This document shows, piece by piece, positions 17,697 through 25,600 of a stretch of DNA of 64,000 nucleotides. The notes beneath the pieces were generated by a model that searched no databases, was not told the origin of the DNA, and worked only from the letters and a program-made list of their open reading frames with translations. Source of the DNA: Peristeroidobacter soli (GTDB lineage Bacteria > Pseudomonadota > Gammaproteobacteria > Steroidobacterales > Steroidobacteraceae). The stretch spans positions 1,338,640-1,402,639 of the forward strand of contig NZ_ML142848.1 of assembly GCF_004138485.1 (NCBI RefSeq). The letters run 5' to 3'. Made by a program: the position numbers and the translations under genes. The first letter of the stretch is position 1, and every line of letters begins with the position of its first letter.

Positions 17697-18521
17697 ATGA
17701 CCCGGCGAGCTCTGACCTTCCTTGCCTGTCTCACCCTCTACGCCACAGCATCGGTCGCAGCGACGCCCGTGTTGAAACTCTGGCGCCTGGACTGCGGCGC
17801 CATCCTGGAAAGCGATCTGAACTTGTTCTCCGACACGTACGCATACGTCGGCCAGTCAAAAGAGTTGACAGTGAGCTGCTATCTCATCAAGCACGGAGAC
17901 AGGTACATGCTGTGGGACACAGGCTTAGCCACCGAAGCGCTGGGCAAGCCACTGCAAGGTCCAGGCGCGACAGGCGAGAGTTTGAGCAAGTCGATACCGG
18001 ATCAGTTGAAGACGCTGGGCATCGAGACGAAGCAGATCGGGATCATCGGGATCAGTCACTATCACTACGACCACACCGGACAGGCCGCAACGTTTCCACG
18101 AGCACGACTGCTGATGGGCAAAGGAGACATCGCCGCGCTACGAACGCCGGGAAGTGAACGGGCAAAGCCGCTGGCGCATTGGCTGAGCGGCGAAGGCAAG
18201 TTGGAGGAAATAAACGGGGATAAGGATGTGTTCGGCGATCAAAGTGTAGTGATGATCGACCTGCCGGGACACACACCCGGGCACCACGGCCTGCTCGTGA
18301 AGCTCTCGAAACAATACGTCCTGTTGTCCGGCGACGTGGCGCACTTCGAGCAGAACTACGCCACGAACGGCGTGCCAGTCTTCAACACGGATCGAGCGCA
18401 GTCGCTCGCATCGTTGGATCGATTCAAGGGGCTCGCGAAGAATCTGCGCGCGGCCGTGGTGATTCAGCACGAGCAGGCGGACATCAAGAAGCTGCCCGCC
18501 TTTCCGGCGTACGCGGAATAA
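17697..18521 (+). CDS. Exported MBL-fold metallo-hydrolase (lactonase-like)
   Basis: A 274-residue protein with a signal peptide (MTRRALTFLACLTLYATASVA). The metallo-beta-lactamase motif HYHYDHTG (His121, His123, Asp125, His126), a second-metal His in GHTPGHHGLLV, the Asp in LLSGDVAHF and a late His (VIQHEQADIKK) form a full dinuclear site. The opening LKLWRLDCGAILESDLNLFSDTYAY is typical of AiiA-like N-acyl homoserine lactonases, so quorum-signal or other lactone hydrolysis in the periplasm is plausible but unproven. It is a single gene; a terminator and the convergent peptidase gene follow. Confidence 0.88.
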   Translation: MTRRALTFLACLTLYATASVAATPVLKLWRLDCGAILESDLNLFSDTYAYVGQSKELTVSCYLIKHGDRYMLWDTGLATEALGKPLQGPGATGESLSKSIPDQLKTLGIETKQIGIIGISHYHYDHTGQAATFPRARLLMGKGDIAALRTPGSERAKPLAHWLSGEGKLEEINGDKDVFGDQSVVMIDLPGHTPGHHGLLVKLSKQYVLLSGDVAHFEQNYATNGVPVFNTDRAQSLASLDRFKGLAKNLRAAVVIQHEQADIKKLPAFPAYAE

Positions 18522-18529
18522 AAACAAAA

Positions 18530-18555
18530 GGGCCCGCGACTCACGCCACGGGCCC
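18530..18555 (-). terminator. Rho-independent terminator of the peptidase gene
   Basis: GGGCCCG pairs with CGGGCCC. On the leftward strand the stem is followed by TTTTGTTTTTATT, a good U tract. It lies between two convergent genes, so the stem may also slow rightward transcription. Confidence 0.8.
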
Positions 18556-18578
18556 CTCGAACTGCTGGCGATGCAGAA

Positions 18579-21326
18579 CTACTTCTTCTTGCGCACAGCC
18601 TTCACAGCCGCCTCGGCGTTGATGAAGCCATAGCCGTCGAGTTGGCTGTAGCCCTTGCCAATGAGGTTGAAGAACTCGCCGCGGAAGCCGCCGCCGCCTT
18701 CGTACGTGCCGAAGAAGCTCGCGCCGCCAGGAATGACATCGCCCGAAGGAAGCGACACGCCGCCGCCCAGCAAGTCGGCGGAGTTACCGCCGGCTGCGAC
18801 GTTCGGTCCGGCGGCGTCGGCTTCGTCGCGATCGATGCCGAACGACAGCAGGTCGCCGCTACGGAACGAGCCGGGACGGAAAGCGAGATCGAGCTGTTTC
18901 CATTGACCCGCGACACCCGGCAGATCGGCAGGCAGCGACGCAGTGGCGGTCACATCCGACGCACTCAATCCCACCGTGCGACCGACAACGAACGGCTGAC
19001 CCGGCGCGGGCAACGGCGCGCTGCGCTCATCGAACACGATGCCCTTCGGCGTCTGAGTCACATTGCCACCGCTGCCGTTGATGGAGAAGCTCGCCAGTTT
19101 TCGCAACCCGAGTTGCGTGATCGTGAACACGTTGGGATCGAACTGACTGATGGAGTTCTGATCGGCCGCTGCATTGACCGCGATCAGACTGCCGCCCGAC
19201 AGCGCGAAGCCCGACGAGAAGAACGGATCGAGATCGTGACGGAAGGCGCTGTCCTGCAGGACCTTGCGCATCTTCTCCGGCTTCACCGAGCCCGGTCCGC
19301 CCGCCGCGTTGAGCACCAGCGCCGCGATCGCCGCCGCGTGCGGAGCCGCCGCACTGGTGCCGAAGAAGTTCGGGAAGGTGTCCGGATCAACGATCGAGTC
19401 CGAGGTGAAGAACGTGGTGTTGGCACCGTCCATCGCCGCCATGTCCGGCTTCTGGCGAATCTGCGGCGTGCGATAGCGCTTGTTGTTCTTGTCGAAATAA
19501 ATCGTCGACGGTCCGGGCGACGTGAACGCCTCCGGAACAAACGGCGCGTAGAACGCATAGGCCGCGACACCCATCGCGCCTTCAGCCGAGTTGTGGCCGT
19601 AGGTCACGGGCCCGAGATAGCTGAAATACTCCTGCGGATTCACGCCGCTGAAGCCGACGTAACGAATGCGATCCGCGACATTCCGGTTCTTGCTCTTTGG
19701 CGTATTGGCACGCGCGACCACCATCTGCAGCGTGGCACCCGGCAACTGGCCGATCTCCACGGGCCGGTTGGTGAATCGGTTCTGTTCCGCGAAGGCGCCG
19801 ATGAAGGTTCCGTTCTGGAGGAAGAACAGCAAGTTGTAATCCGACAGCACTTGCTCGACCACTTCCACCTGCTGCACGCGATACGAGTAATCGCCGAACT
19901 GCGCCGCGCCGAAGCTGTCGACCACGACCGTATAGGTACCGTTCAGCGGCAACTCCAGAATCAGCGACTCAGGATTGGTGGTGGAATCGACGAACTGGAT
20001 TTCCTGACCGTTCGGATCGAGCAAGGTGAAAGTCAGATCCGGATTCGGCGTGCCGGTCGTGGAACTGTCGGCGTCGACAAATATTTCCACCAGCCGCCCG
20101 GCGGTCCCGGGGAAAGTGAAGGTCGACGTTCCGCCCGGCGGCACCGTGCTCACCCCGGAAACGATCGGCGCGCCCACCGGCGTGGGCGGAATCGGGTCAT
20201 ACGGCTCGTTCCACTGGAACACCATGGTGCTGCCATTGGTGAACGCGATGGTCTGGGCGATATCGACGTCCTTGCCACCGGCAAAGTTGTGGAAGCCGCC
20301 TGCATACAGCGCCGGATCGACGCCGCTGAAGTCGAGATTGGTGCCGGCCCACGACGATGAATCCGCCGGCACCAGACGAACTTTCGAGTCGTACGCCTGA
20401 GTCGCGGGACGATTGCCGGCGGACGAGAAATACGACACTCCCTTCGCCGCCACTTCATCCACGGCCTGCGCGACGATGCCGTCCTGGAAGAACGGTTCGG
20501 ACAGATAGATGATGTCGTCGACGATGACGTCTGCCTTGAAACCCGGCACCGCGTTCGGCGCACTGGAGATGCCGGCGAGCGCGCGAATGTTGTTGGCGAA
20601 ATTGACTTCGCCGCCGTTGGCGGTCGCGAAGCCCAGTCGCGCCTTCGGCGCCAGGTCGTGCACGATTTGTAACATCGCGCGGCCTTCGTCCGAAGCAGCC
20701 GGCCAGTCCTGGAGTACGACGACCGGTTCGGTGTTGCCGAAGGGATTGCCGGCGCCCGGCAAATCGCCGGTCGCGATGTCGGCCGCGGCGCTGTTGGGCG
20801 CAACGTTGGTATCGTAACTGTCCGACATCACGCCGACGGTGATGCCCTTGCCGTCGATGCCGGGAATCTTGTCGACGCGATGTTGAACGATGCCCTGGCT
20901 GTCGGTGGAACCCACGTTGGTCACCATCGGGCTCGACGGCACCACGGCCAGCACGCCCTTTTTGCCGGCGACACTCAGCAGCGAACTGCTGGGAACATAG
21001 GCTTCGACCACACCCGCGCGATAGCTCAGGTCCGTGGCCATGACTTCCACGCCCGCCGTACTCTTCAAGCTTGCGATCACGCTGGCAGCGGGCACTTTGC
21101 CATCGAGTGAGATGCGGACCAGCGCGCGGCCGGCGTCGTCGAACTGCACTGGATGGATCAACTGAACTTCAGAAACTGCAGCCCGGCGCGCGGCGGCGGC
21201 GGGTTGTGCAAGTTGTTCAAGTCCGCCGCCCAGATTGGCTGCGGTGGGCTTGGCATCGGCGGTGAAGGGCAAGAATCCCAGCGCGGCTGTTAGAACCAGC
21301 CAGCGCAATCCCTCATGACTGTTCAT
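18579..21326 (-). CDS. Secreted S8/S53-like serine peptidase with inserted PPC-like domain
   Basis: A 915-residue protein with a signal peptide (MNSHEGLRWLVLTAALGF..., cleavage after TADA). The subtilase-like domain starts KGITVGVMSDSYDTN (Asp169/Asp172). At the usual His position it reads SDEGRAMLQIVHD, placing Glu214 where subtilisins have His. The nucleophile motif is GTSAAAPH (Ser658). A beta-rich segment (~residues 385-490; LVEIFVDADSS...TYTVVVDSFG) resembles a bacterial pre-peptidase C-terminal domain inserted in the catalytic domain. The tail ends GYGFINAEAAVKAV, as in many S8 enzymes. The start at 21326 has GGAGC upstream. The protein is probably exported; how it crosses the outer membrane is not evident. 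Confidence 0.88.
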   Translation of the reverse strand: MNSHEGLRWLVLTAALGFLPFTADAKPTAANLGGGLEQLAQPAAAARRAAVSEVQLIHPVQFDDAGRALVRISLDGKVPAASVIASLKSTAGVEVMATDLSYRAGVVEAYVPSSSLLSVAGKKGVLAVVPSSPMVTNVGSTDSQGIVQHRVDKIPGIDGKGITVGVMSDSYDTNVAPNSAAADIATGDLPGAGNPFGNTEPVVVLQDWPAASDEGRAMLQIVHDLAPKARLGFATANGGEVNFANNIRALAGISSAPNAVPGFKADVIVDDIIYLSEPFFQDGIVAQAVDEVAAKGVSYFSSAGNRPATQAYDSKVRLVPADSSSWAGTNLDFSGVDPALYAGGFHNFAGGKDVDIAQTIAFTNGSTMVFQWNEPYDPIPPTPVGAPIVSGVSTVPPGGTSTFTFPGTAGRLVEIFVDADSSTTGTPNPDLTFTLLDPNGQEIQFVDSTTNPESLILELPLNGTYTVVVDSFGAAQFGDYSYRVQQVEVVEQVLSDYNLLFFLQNGTFIGAFAEQNRFTNRPVEIGQLPGATLQMVVARANTPKSKNRNVADRIRYVGFSGVNPQEYFSYLGPVTYGHNSAEGAMGVAAYAFYAPFVPEAFTSPGPSTIYFDKNNKRYRTPQIRQKPDMAAMDGANTTFFTSDSIVDPDTFPNFFGTSAAAPHAAAIAALVLNAAGGPGSVKPEKMRKVLQDSAFRHDLDPFFSSGFALSGGSLIAVNAAADQNSISQFDPNVFTITQLGLRKLASFSINGSGGNVTQTPKGIVFDERSAPLPAPGQPFVVGRTVGLSASDVTATASLPADLPGVAGQWKQLDLAFRPGSFRSGDLLSFGIDRDEADAAGPNVAAGGNSADLLGGGVSLPSGDVIPGGASFFGTYEGGGGFRGEFFNLIGKGYSQLDGYGFINAEAAVKAVRKKK

Positions 21327-21542
21327 GAAACATGCTCCGTGTTCGTGTTCCGACGGGTGCCAGATCGTTGTTGTTGTCGGGGCGGCGATGCGCCCGAAAC
21401 ACATCGGATCTTCCTACGTGAATGCTCACGTTCGGCCGACGCTACGCCGACCGCCGATCCGATTCAAGCCGCATTCCTGCCGATGCACCGAATGTTTGCT
21501 AAATGCTTTACGCGACTGCGCCGACGTTGTTACATATGGGTC

Positions 21543-21953
21543 ATGACTCGTTCCAACCATCGACTCTTGTTCGTGTTGCTCGCCCTCTATGCGGTGGCCA
21601 GCTTGCTGCATTTTGTACACAACGCCGAATTTCTCGCTGACTACCCGGGACTGCCGGCCTCGTGGTCCAGCGCCGGCGTCTACTTGGCTTGGGTGACAAT
21701 GACTGCCGTCGGTGGAATCGGAGCGTTGCTGGTATACCGGGCGCGCGAGTGGATCGGGCTGCTGTTGCTGGCGGTATACGCCGCGCTCGGGCTGGACAGC
21801 CTCGGCCACTACGTAGTCGCGCCCCTCTCGGCACACAGCGCGATGATGAACACGACCATCCTGCTCGAAGTCGGTGCGGCGGCACTGGTGTTATTGGAAG
21901 TCACGCGCCGCATGGTTGGATTGATGGCGAGCCGGCGCGCGCTGATCAAGTAA
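21543..21953 (+). CDS. Small integral membrane protein, four predicted helices
   Basis: A 136-residue protein with hydrophobic segments near residues 8-28, 43-63, 68-88 and 102-122, a short basic start (MTRSNHR) and a basic tail (SRRALIK). I do not recognise a family or any catalytic motif. The ATG at 21543 has only a weak upstream site (ATGGGT). It lies 217 bp from the divergent peptidase start and 65 bp before the methionine aminopeptidase. An uncharacterised inner membrane protein is all that can be supported. Confidence 0.72.
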   Translation: MTRSNHRLLFVLLALYAVASLLHFVHNAEFLADYPGLPASWSSAGVYLAWVTMTAVGGIGALLVYRAREWIGLLLLAVYAALGLDSLGHYVVAPLSAHSAMMNTTILLEVGAAALVLLEVTRRMVGLMASRRALIK

Positions 21954-22018
21954 CGCGCACAGCAAATCCGCCCGCGTTGGAGTACCCTCCTGGCTTTCGA
22001 ATCCAGGTGAAAAGCGAT

Positions 22019-22759
22019 ATGTCCATCGACGGCCGGCACGACATTGAAGGACTGCAGCGGATTGGTGCCATCGTGGCGGAAGTGCGCGAGGCCTTGGGTG
22101 CTCGCGTGGCGCCTGGCGTGACCACCGGGGAACTGGACGATCTGGGCAAGGAGATTCTCACTCGCCATGGTGCCCGCTCGGCGCCGCAACTGGCGTATGG
22201 ATTTCCGGGCACCACCTGCATCAGCGTCAACGACAACATCGCGCACGGCATTCCGTCTTCCTCGCGCGTTCTGCAGGAAGGCGATCTGGTCAACATCGAC
22301 GTGTCCGCTGAGCTGAACGGCTACTGGGCCGACACCGGCGCGAGCTTTCCGGTCGGCGCCGTCTCTGTTCAGTCCGCGCAGCTGTTGAAAGCCACCAAGC
22401 TGGCGCTGGAAGATGCGATGGAACAGGTAACGGCCGGCGCGCCGATGCACGGCATCGGCCGTGCGGTCGAGCATCGCGCCAAGAGCTGTGGATTCCGGGT
22501 CATCCGGAATTTATGCGGGCACGGCGTGGGCCGTTACATCCACGAAGAGCCGCAGGTCCCCAACACGTTCGATCCGCGCAATCGAACCGTGCTGAAGGAA
22601 GGTTGGGTGATCACCATCGAACCCTTCCTCACGACCCGCGCGACGAAGGCAGTGACCGCCGAGGATGGTTGGACACTGCGCACCCCGGATGGCAGCCGAG
22701 GCGCACAGTTCGAGCATACGATGATCATCACGCGCGATCGTCCCATCGTCGTGACCTGA
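22019..22759 (+). CDS. map: Type I methionine aminopeptidase
   Basis: A 246-residue pita-bread-fold metallopeptidase that removes N-terminal Met from nascent proteins. All ligands are visible: His in NIAHGIPSS, Asp in VNIDVSAEL, Asp in YWADTGASF, His in CGHGVGRYIHEEP, Glu in TIEPF and Glu in QFEHTMII. The start at 22019 has AGGTGA about eight bases upstream. There is no rpsB/tsf/glnD neighbourhood, where the housekeeping copy normally sits, so this is probably a second, stand-alone copy. Its only odd feature is the location. Confidence 0.93.
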   Translation: MSIDGRHDIEGLQRIGAIVAEVREALGARVAPGVTTGELDDLGKEILTRHGARSAPQLAYGFPGTTCISVNDNIAHGIPSSSRVLQEGDLVNIDVSAELNGYWADTGASFPVGAVSVQSAQLLKATKLALEDAMEQVTAGAPMHGIGRAVEHRAKSCGFRVIRNLCGHGVGRYIHEEPQVPNTFDPRNRTVLKEGWVITIEPFLTTRATKAVTAEDGWTLRTPDGSRGAQFEHTMIITRDRPIVVT

Positions 22760-22763
22760 GCCG

Positions 22764-23020
22764 TCACCACTCGTAACGCAAAGTTCCGATGACGGTGCGC
22801 GACGCGCCGAAGTCATAGCTCAGGAACGTCGACCCCATCCACACCGGCGCGCCGAGCAAACGCGTGCCTGTGGTCGTCGGCGTCACACCGCTCGCCGGCG
22901 CGGAACAACCAGTGCCCCTCCGCATCGAGCGGACAAGTGACGTCTAAGTTGGCGAGTTGCGTGCCGTAGTTGCCCGTCCCGTCGTGGGCGCACGATGCAT
23001 ATTCATTGAGCACTGGCTGG
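22764..23020 (-). pseudogene. C-terminal remnant of an outer membrane beta-barrel protein (frameshifted)
   Basis: In the leftward direction one frame reads NEYASCAHDGTGNYGTQLAN then LDVTCPLDAEG. The next frame continues GTGCSAPASGVTPTTTGTRL, then LLGAPVWMGSTFLSYDFG and finally TVIGTLRYEW followed by a stop at 22764-22766. The terminal aromatic residue and alternating pattern are those of a TonB-receptor or porin-like last strand. The two pieces join only by a frameshift near 22925, and nothing upstream (past about 23020) continues the barrel. I read it as a decayed 3' end of a once larger gene. A real two-frame artefact in the assembly is the alternative. Confidence 0.6.
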
Positions 23021-23054
23021 CTGTTCGGCGCGGGGCTGTGGGCGGGCTATGGAG

Positions 23055-23087
23055 CGCGGCCCCTGCTTTTAATAAGAAGGGGCCGCG
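23055..23087. repeat. Strong inverted repeat (10-bp perfect stem)
   Basis: CGCGGCCCCT pairs with AGGGGCCGCG around a 13-base AT-rich loop. It lies between the barrel remnant and the 23132-23527 gene. It could act as that gene's transcription terminator on the leftward strand, although no U tract follows. Confidence 0.55.
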
Positions 23088-23131
23088 GCGGCCGAGATGA
23101 TAATGGCTTGCATCCGGGATGTAAGTCGCGT

Positions 23132-23527
23132 CTATCGGTTCAGCACCACCACCGAGATCGCGCCGTCCACATTGACTCCATCGCTGCTGTTTCTCAGCTC
23201 CAGCGGCCGCCCGAGGATGCCCTGATAGGTGTGGCTGAACGTGATCTTGCCTCGGTCCTTATCCGCCTTGGTCGGCGTCACCGTCACTTGCAGCTCGTAG
23301 TTTTCCGCGTTCAGCCGACGCACCGCCATCGCCACCACATTGGGTGGCAGATCCAGGGTGAAGCGCTCGCCGGGCCGCGTTTCGAAGGTGGAACGGATGG
23401 TGTTGTCGGTGCCCTGGCTGGCGACGCGAATTTCGTAATGCGCTCGAAACACTTCCGTGGCACTGGCCGCGCCCACCCCTAGAAACGCAGCGCCCAGAAG
23501 CACTGCCAGCGTACCGATCGTCTTCAT
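23132..23527 (-). CDS. Small exported protein of unknown function
   Basis: A 131-residue protein with a clear signal peptide (MKTIGTLAVLLGAAFLGVGAASA|TEVF). The mature ~107 residues are beta-rich: FRAHYEIRVASQGTDNTIRS, FTLDLPPNVVAMAVRRL, YELQVTVTPTKADKDRGK and a closing VDGAISVVVLNR. There is no Cys and no known catalytic motif. It probably folds as a periplasmic beta-sandwich. It diverges from the 23697 gene. I do not recognise a family. Confidence 0.75.
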   Translation of the reverse strand: MKTIGTLAVLLGAAFLGVGAASATEVFRAHYEIRVASQGTDNTIRSTFETRPGERFTLDLPPNVVAMAVRRLNAENYELQVTVTPTKADKDRGKITFSHTYQGILGRPLELRNSSDGVNVDGAISVVVLNR

Positions 23528-23637
23528 TGCTTCTCTCCGTGCTCAGTCTTCCCGTCCGGCTATTCGCGATCTCACCGCATCTGGAGGCGCGCGGAACAGT
23601 CGTCGGCGAGCGACGCCGGCAGCCGGCGACGCCCCTA

Positions 23638-23666
23638 TTGAACTGATCCAGGCACCTGTATATAAC
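23638..23666 (+). promoter_or_regulatory. Sigma-70 promoter for the 23697 gene
   Basis: TTGAAC (23638-23643) and TATAAC (23661-23666) are separated by exactly 17 bp. Transcription would begin near 23673, about 24 bases before the ATG. Confidence 0.65.
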
Positions 23667-23696
23667 AACAGTTCCCAGCCACCTTCTCCGCCCGCC

Positions 23697-24032
23697 ATGG
23701 ACTACCGCGATCCCATCGTCGTCATCGACGACACCATTGAGAATCTGGTGTATCTCGTTGAATGGTGGTTGGAAGACCTGGACATCGCGGTGGCGCGCGA
23801 TTTCGATTTGTTGACCCGTGAAGACGCGAAGACGATCTCGGCGTTGCGCGCGACGCGACGATTGCTGCCACGCCTGCGCATCGTTCGTTCCAACTACGAA
23901 GGCAGTCCGCTACTTCCCGACGCGCAGGGCTTTGCGCGCGATCGAGCGATGGATGAGTTCTGCGAGCGCAGCCGCATTCAATTGCGTCACCTGTTGAACC
24001 CACCCGGCGAGGATTCGCCGCCAGGAACTTGA
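23697..24032 (+). CDS. Hypothetical 111-residue protein
   Basis: It starts MDYRDPIVVIDDTIENLVYL and continues with an acidic helix (VEWWLEDLDIAVARDFDLL), a basic middle (RATRRLLPRLRIVRSNY) and a polar tail. There is no signal peptide or membrane segment, so it is probably cytosolic. No family is recognised. A well-formed sigma-70 promoter upstream supports expression, although the ribosome binding site is poor (no purine run before the ATG). Opposite-strand frames here are less convincing. Confidence 0.55.
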   Translation: MDYRDPIVVIDDTIENLVYLVEWWLEDLDIAVARDFDLLTREDAKTISALRATRRLLPRLRIVRSNYEGSPLLPDAQGFARDRAMDEFCERSRIQLRHLLNPPGEDSPPGT

Positions 24033-24063
24033 TTCTCACCCATGGCGATCGAAAGCATGGGCC

Positions 24064-24183
24064 ATGGGCATCGTGAGCGCGCGTGTCGAGAACACGGTGC
24101 CGGACTTCAAGAAGTTCATCGAAGAACGCGGCCGGGAAACCGGCGCCTGGCGCGGCGAGGTCGACAACAGCCGGCCCGTTTGA
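24064..24183 (+). CDS. Possible short open frame (39 residues)
   Basis: It reads MGIVSARVENTVPDFKKFIE then ERGRETGAWRGEVDNSRPV. It has a soluble-protein-like composition but no ribosome binding site, promoter or recognised family. It could be a small protein or a fragment of a lost gene; evidence is weak. Confidence 0.25.
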   Translation: MGIVSARVENTVPDFKKFIEERGRETGAWRGEVDNSRPV

Positions 24184-24327
24184 AACTTTCACACTCACCC
24201 GCGCCGTCACGTCGTCCGGAACCGACGCGTGCACGGCGCGTTCGCTTCCTGTCGAACAAACGAATCGTCCGGCTCGCGCCGGCGATTCATGTCTCAGGTT
24301 TGGAAAAAGTTATAAGTGAGGTGGATC

Positions 24328-24843
24328 ATGAAAGTTGCGACCATGCTGCTGATGGCGGCACTGAGTACGGCGAGCGTGGCCGCGCTCGGTGCGGACGCGA
24401 TCTCTGCGGAAGATTTTGTGAAGAAGGCCGGCGAGTCCGGCGTGGCTGAAGTCGAAATGGGCAAGCTCGGAGCGGCGAAATCCGGCAATGCCGACGTGAA
24501 AGCCTTCGCGCAAAAGATGGTGACGGATCACACCAAAGCCAACAAGGAGCTGATGGCCGCGGCCAAGGCGAAGAACCTGAAGGTACCCACTGAACCGGGC
24601 CTGATACACAAAGGCATGAAGGAGAAATTCGAGCATCAATCCGCCGACGCGGACTTCAACCACGACTTCATGCAACAGATGGTGAAGGATCACGAGGCGG
24701 CGGTGGAGCTGTTCCAGACGGCGGCCAACGATACGACGCTGGATCCCGATCTGCGTGCCCTGGCGAAGAAAACATTGCCGACCTTGCAACAGCATCTGAG
24801 CGATGCCCAGAAGCTGGAAGCGAAGCTGGCGAAAAAGACCTGA
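24328..24843 (+). CDS. DUF4142 family exported protein
   Basis: A 171-residue protein with a signal peptide (MKVATMLLMAALSTASVAALGA) and the DUF4142 four-helix, ferritin-like pattern: DFVKKAGESGVAEVEMGKLG, VKAFAQKMVTDHTKANKELM, FNHDFMQQMVKDHEAAVELF and ALAKKTLPTLQQHLSDAQKL. Conserved His/Glu/Asp residues in the helices suggest possible metal binding; the function of the family is unknown, though it is often linked to stress genes. GAGGTGG precedes the ATG at 24328. A strong hairpin follows immediately. Confidence 0.9.
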   Translation: MKVATMLLMAALSTASVAALGADAISAEDFVKKAGESGVAEVEMGKLGAAKSGNADVKAFAQKMVTDHTKANKELMAAAKAKNLKVPTEPGLIHKGMKEKFEHQSADADFNHDFMQQMVKDHEAAVELFQTAANDTTLDPDLRALAKKTLPTLQQHLSDAQKLEAKLAKKT

Positions 24844-24850
24844 GTGAATG

Positions 24851-24893
24851 AGTTGCGTGGAAGCCGACCGGAACCGGTAGGCTTCCCGCAACT
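24851..24893 (+). terminator. Long hairpin after the DUF4142 gene
   Basis: AGTTGCG/CGCAACT and GGAAGCC/GGCTTCC stack with a single bulged T, capped by CCGG/CCGG. It starts 8 bp after the stop codon. No U tract follows, so it may protect the transcript 3' end rather than terminate transcription on its own. Confidence 0.6.
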
Positions 24894-25087
24894 CGCGTCG
24901 ATCTGGAATGATCCGGATCAATCGCCCTTATCGCCCTGCCCCGGCCTGGCCTTGCGCCTGGCGGTCTTACGACGATCCCTCGATAACGATGCACTCACAT
25001 CGTCGCTCTCCTTGAATTGGCCGCTCGCCACGGTGCGTTCGATCATCCGCCGCTCGGGCCAGATGTCCGAATCGCCGCGACGCCCGC

Positions 25088-25597
25088 GTGTTCATTCTCA
25101 AGAAGATGGATCACACCATCAGCACGCTGGCGCCTTCGTCGGTGACGATGCTGTCGCGCGAGGCCATTCTGGATATCACATCGCGTTACCCGAGGCTGAC
25201 GCGCGCGTTCTGGTGGAACACGCTGGTCGAGGAGGCGATCGGCCGTCAATGGCTGGTGAGCATCGGTCAGCGCACGGCGCTGGAACGCATCGCGCATCTG
25301 TTCTGCGAGATCTACGTTCGACTGCAGTCCGTGGGCCTCGCGACGCCGGAAGGCTGTGAGCTGCCGGTCACTCAATCCGAGCTCACCGATACGGTTGCGC
25401 TGTCCACCGTGCATGTGAATCGCACTCTGAAGGAGCTGCGTCGCGTGGGATTGGTCTCGATGAGCAGCAAATCGCTGGTCATCCACGACTTCGCCGGCCT
25501 GCGCTCGCTGGCCATGTTCGACCCGGGCTACCTGCATCTGGAAGGCGAAGGACTGGTGAAGGACCGCTTCAGCAACGTGCTGCTGAAAACGCTGTAA
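25088..25597 (+). CDS. Crp/Fnr family regulator, N-terminally truncated
   Basis: About 169 residues match the C-terminal two thirds of a Crp/Fnr regulator: the last strands of the cNMP-binding domain (KKMDHTISTLAPSSVTMLSR), the dimer helix (IGRQWLVSIGQRTALERIAHLFCEIYVRL) and a winged HTH (PVTQSELTDTVALSTVHVNRTLKELRRVGLV). A normal member has about 70 more N-terminal residues. The upstream 24930-25080 region, in another frame, has a stretch (RSIIRRSGQMSES) that looks like the beginning of such a domain, suggesting an internal deletion plus frameshift. No ribosome binding site fits the GTG at 25088 or the ATG at 25106. It may be a pseudogene or a short variant. Confidence 0.6.
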   Translation: MFILKKMDHTISTLAPSSVTMLSREAILDITSRYPRLTRAFWWNTLVEEAIGRQWLVSIGQRTALERIAHLFCEIYVRLQSVGLATPEGCELPVTQSELTDTVALSTVHVNRTLKELRRVGLVSMSSKSLVIHDFAGLRSLAMFDPGYLHLEGEGLVKDRFSNVLLKTL

Positions 25598-25600
25598 ACG

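Noticed and set aside
18642-20360. 572-codon rightward open frame opposite the peptidase gene
   Set aside because: Arg-rich shadow of the S8/S53-like coding sequence.
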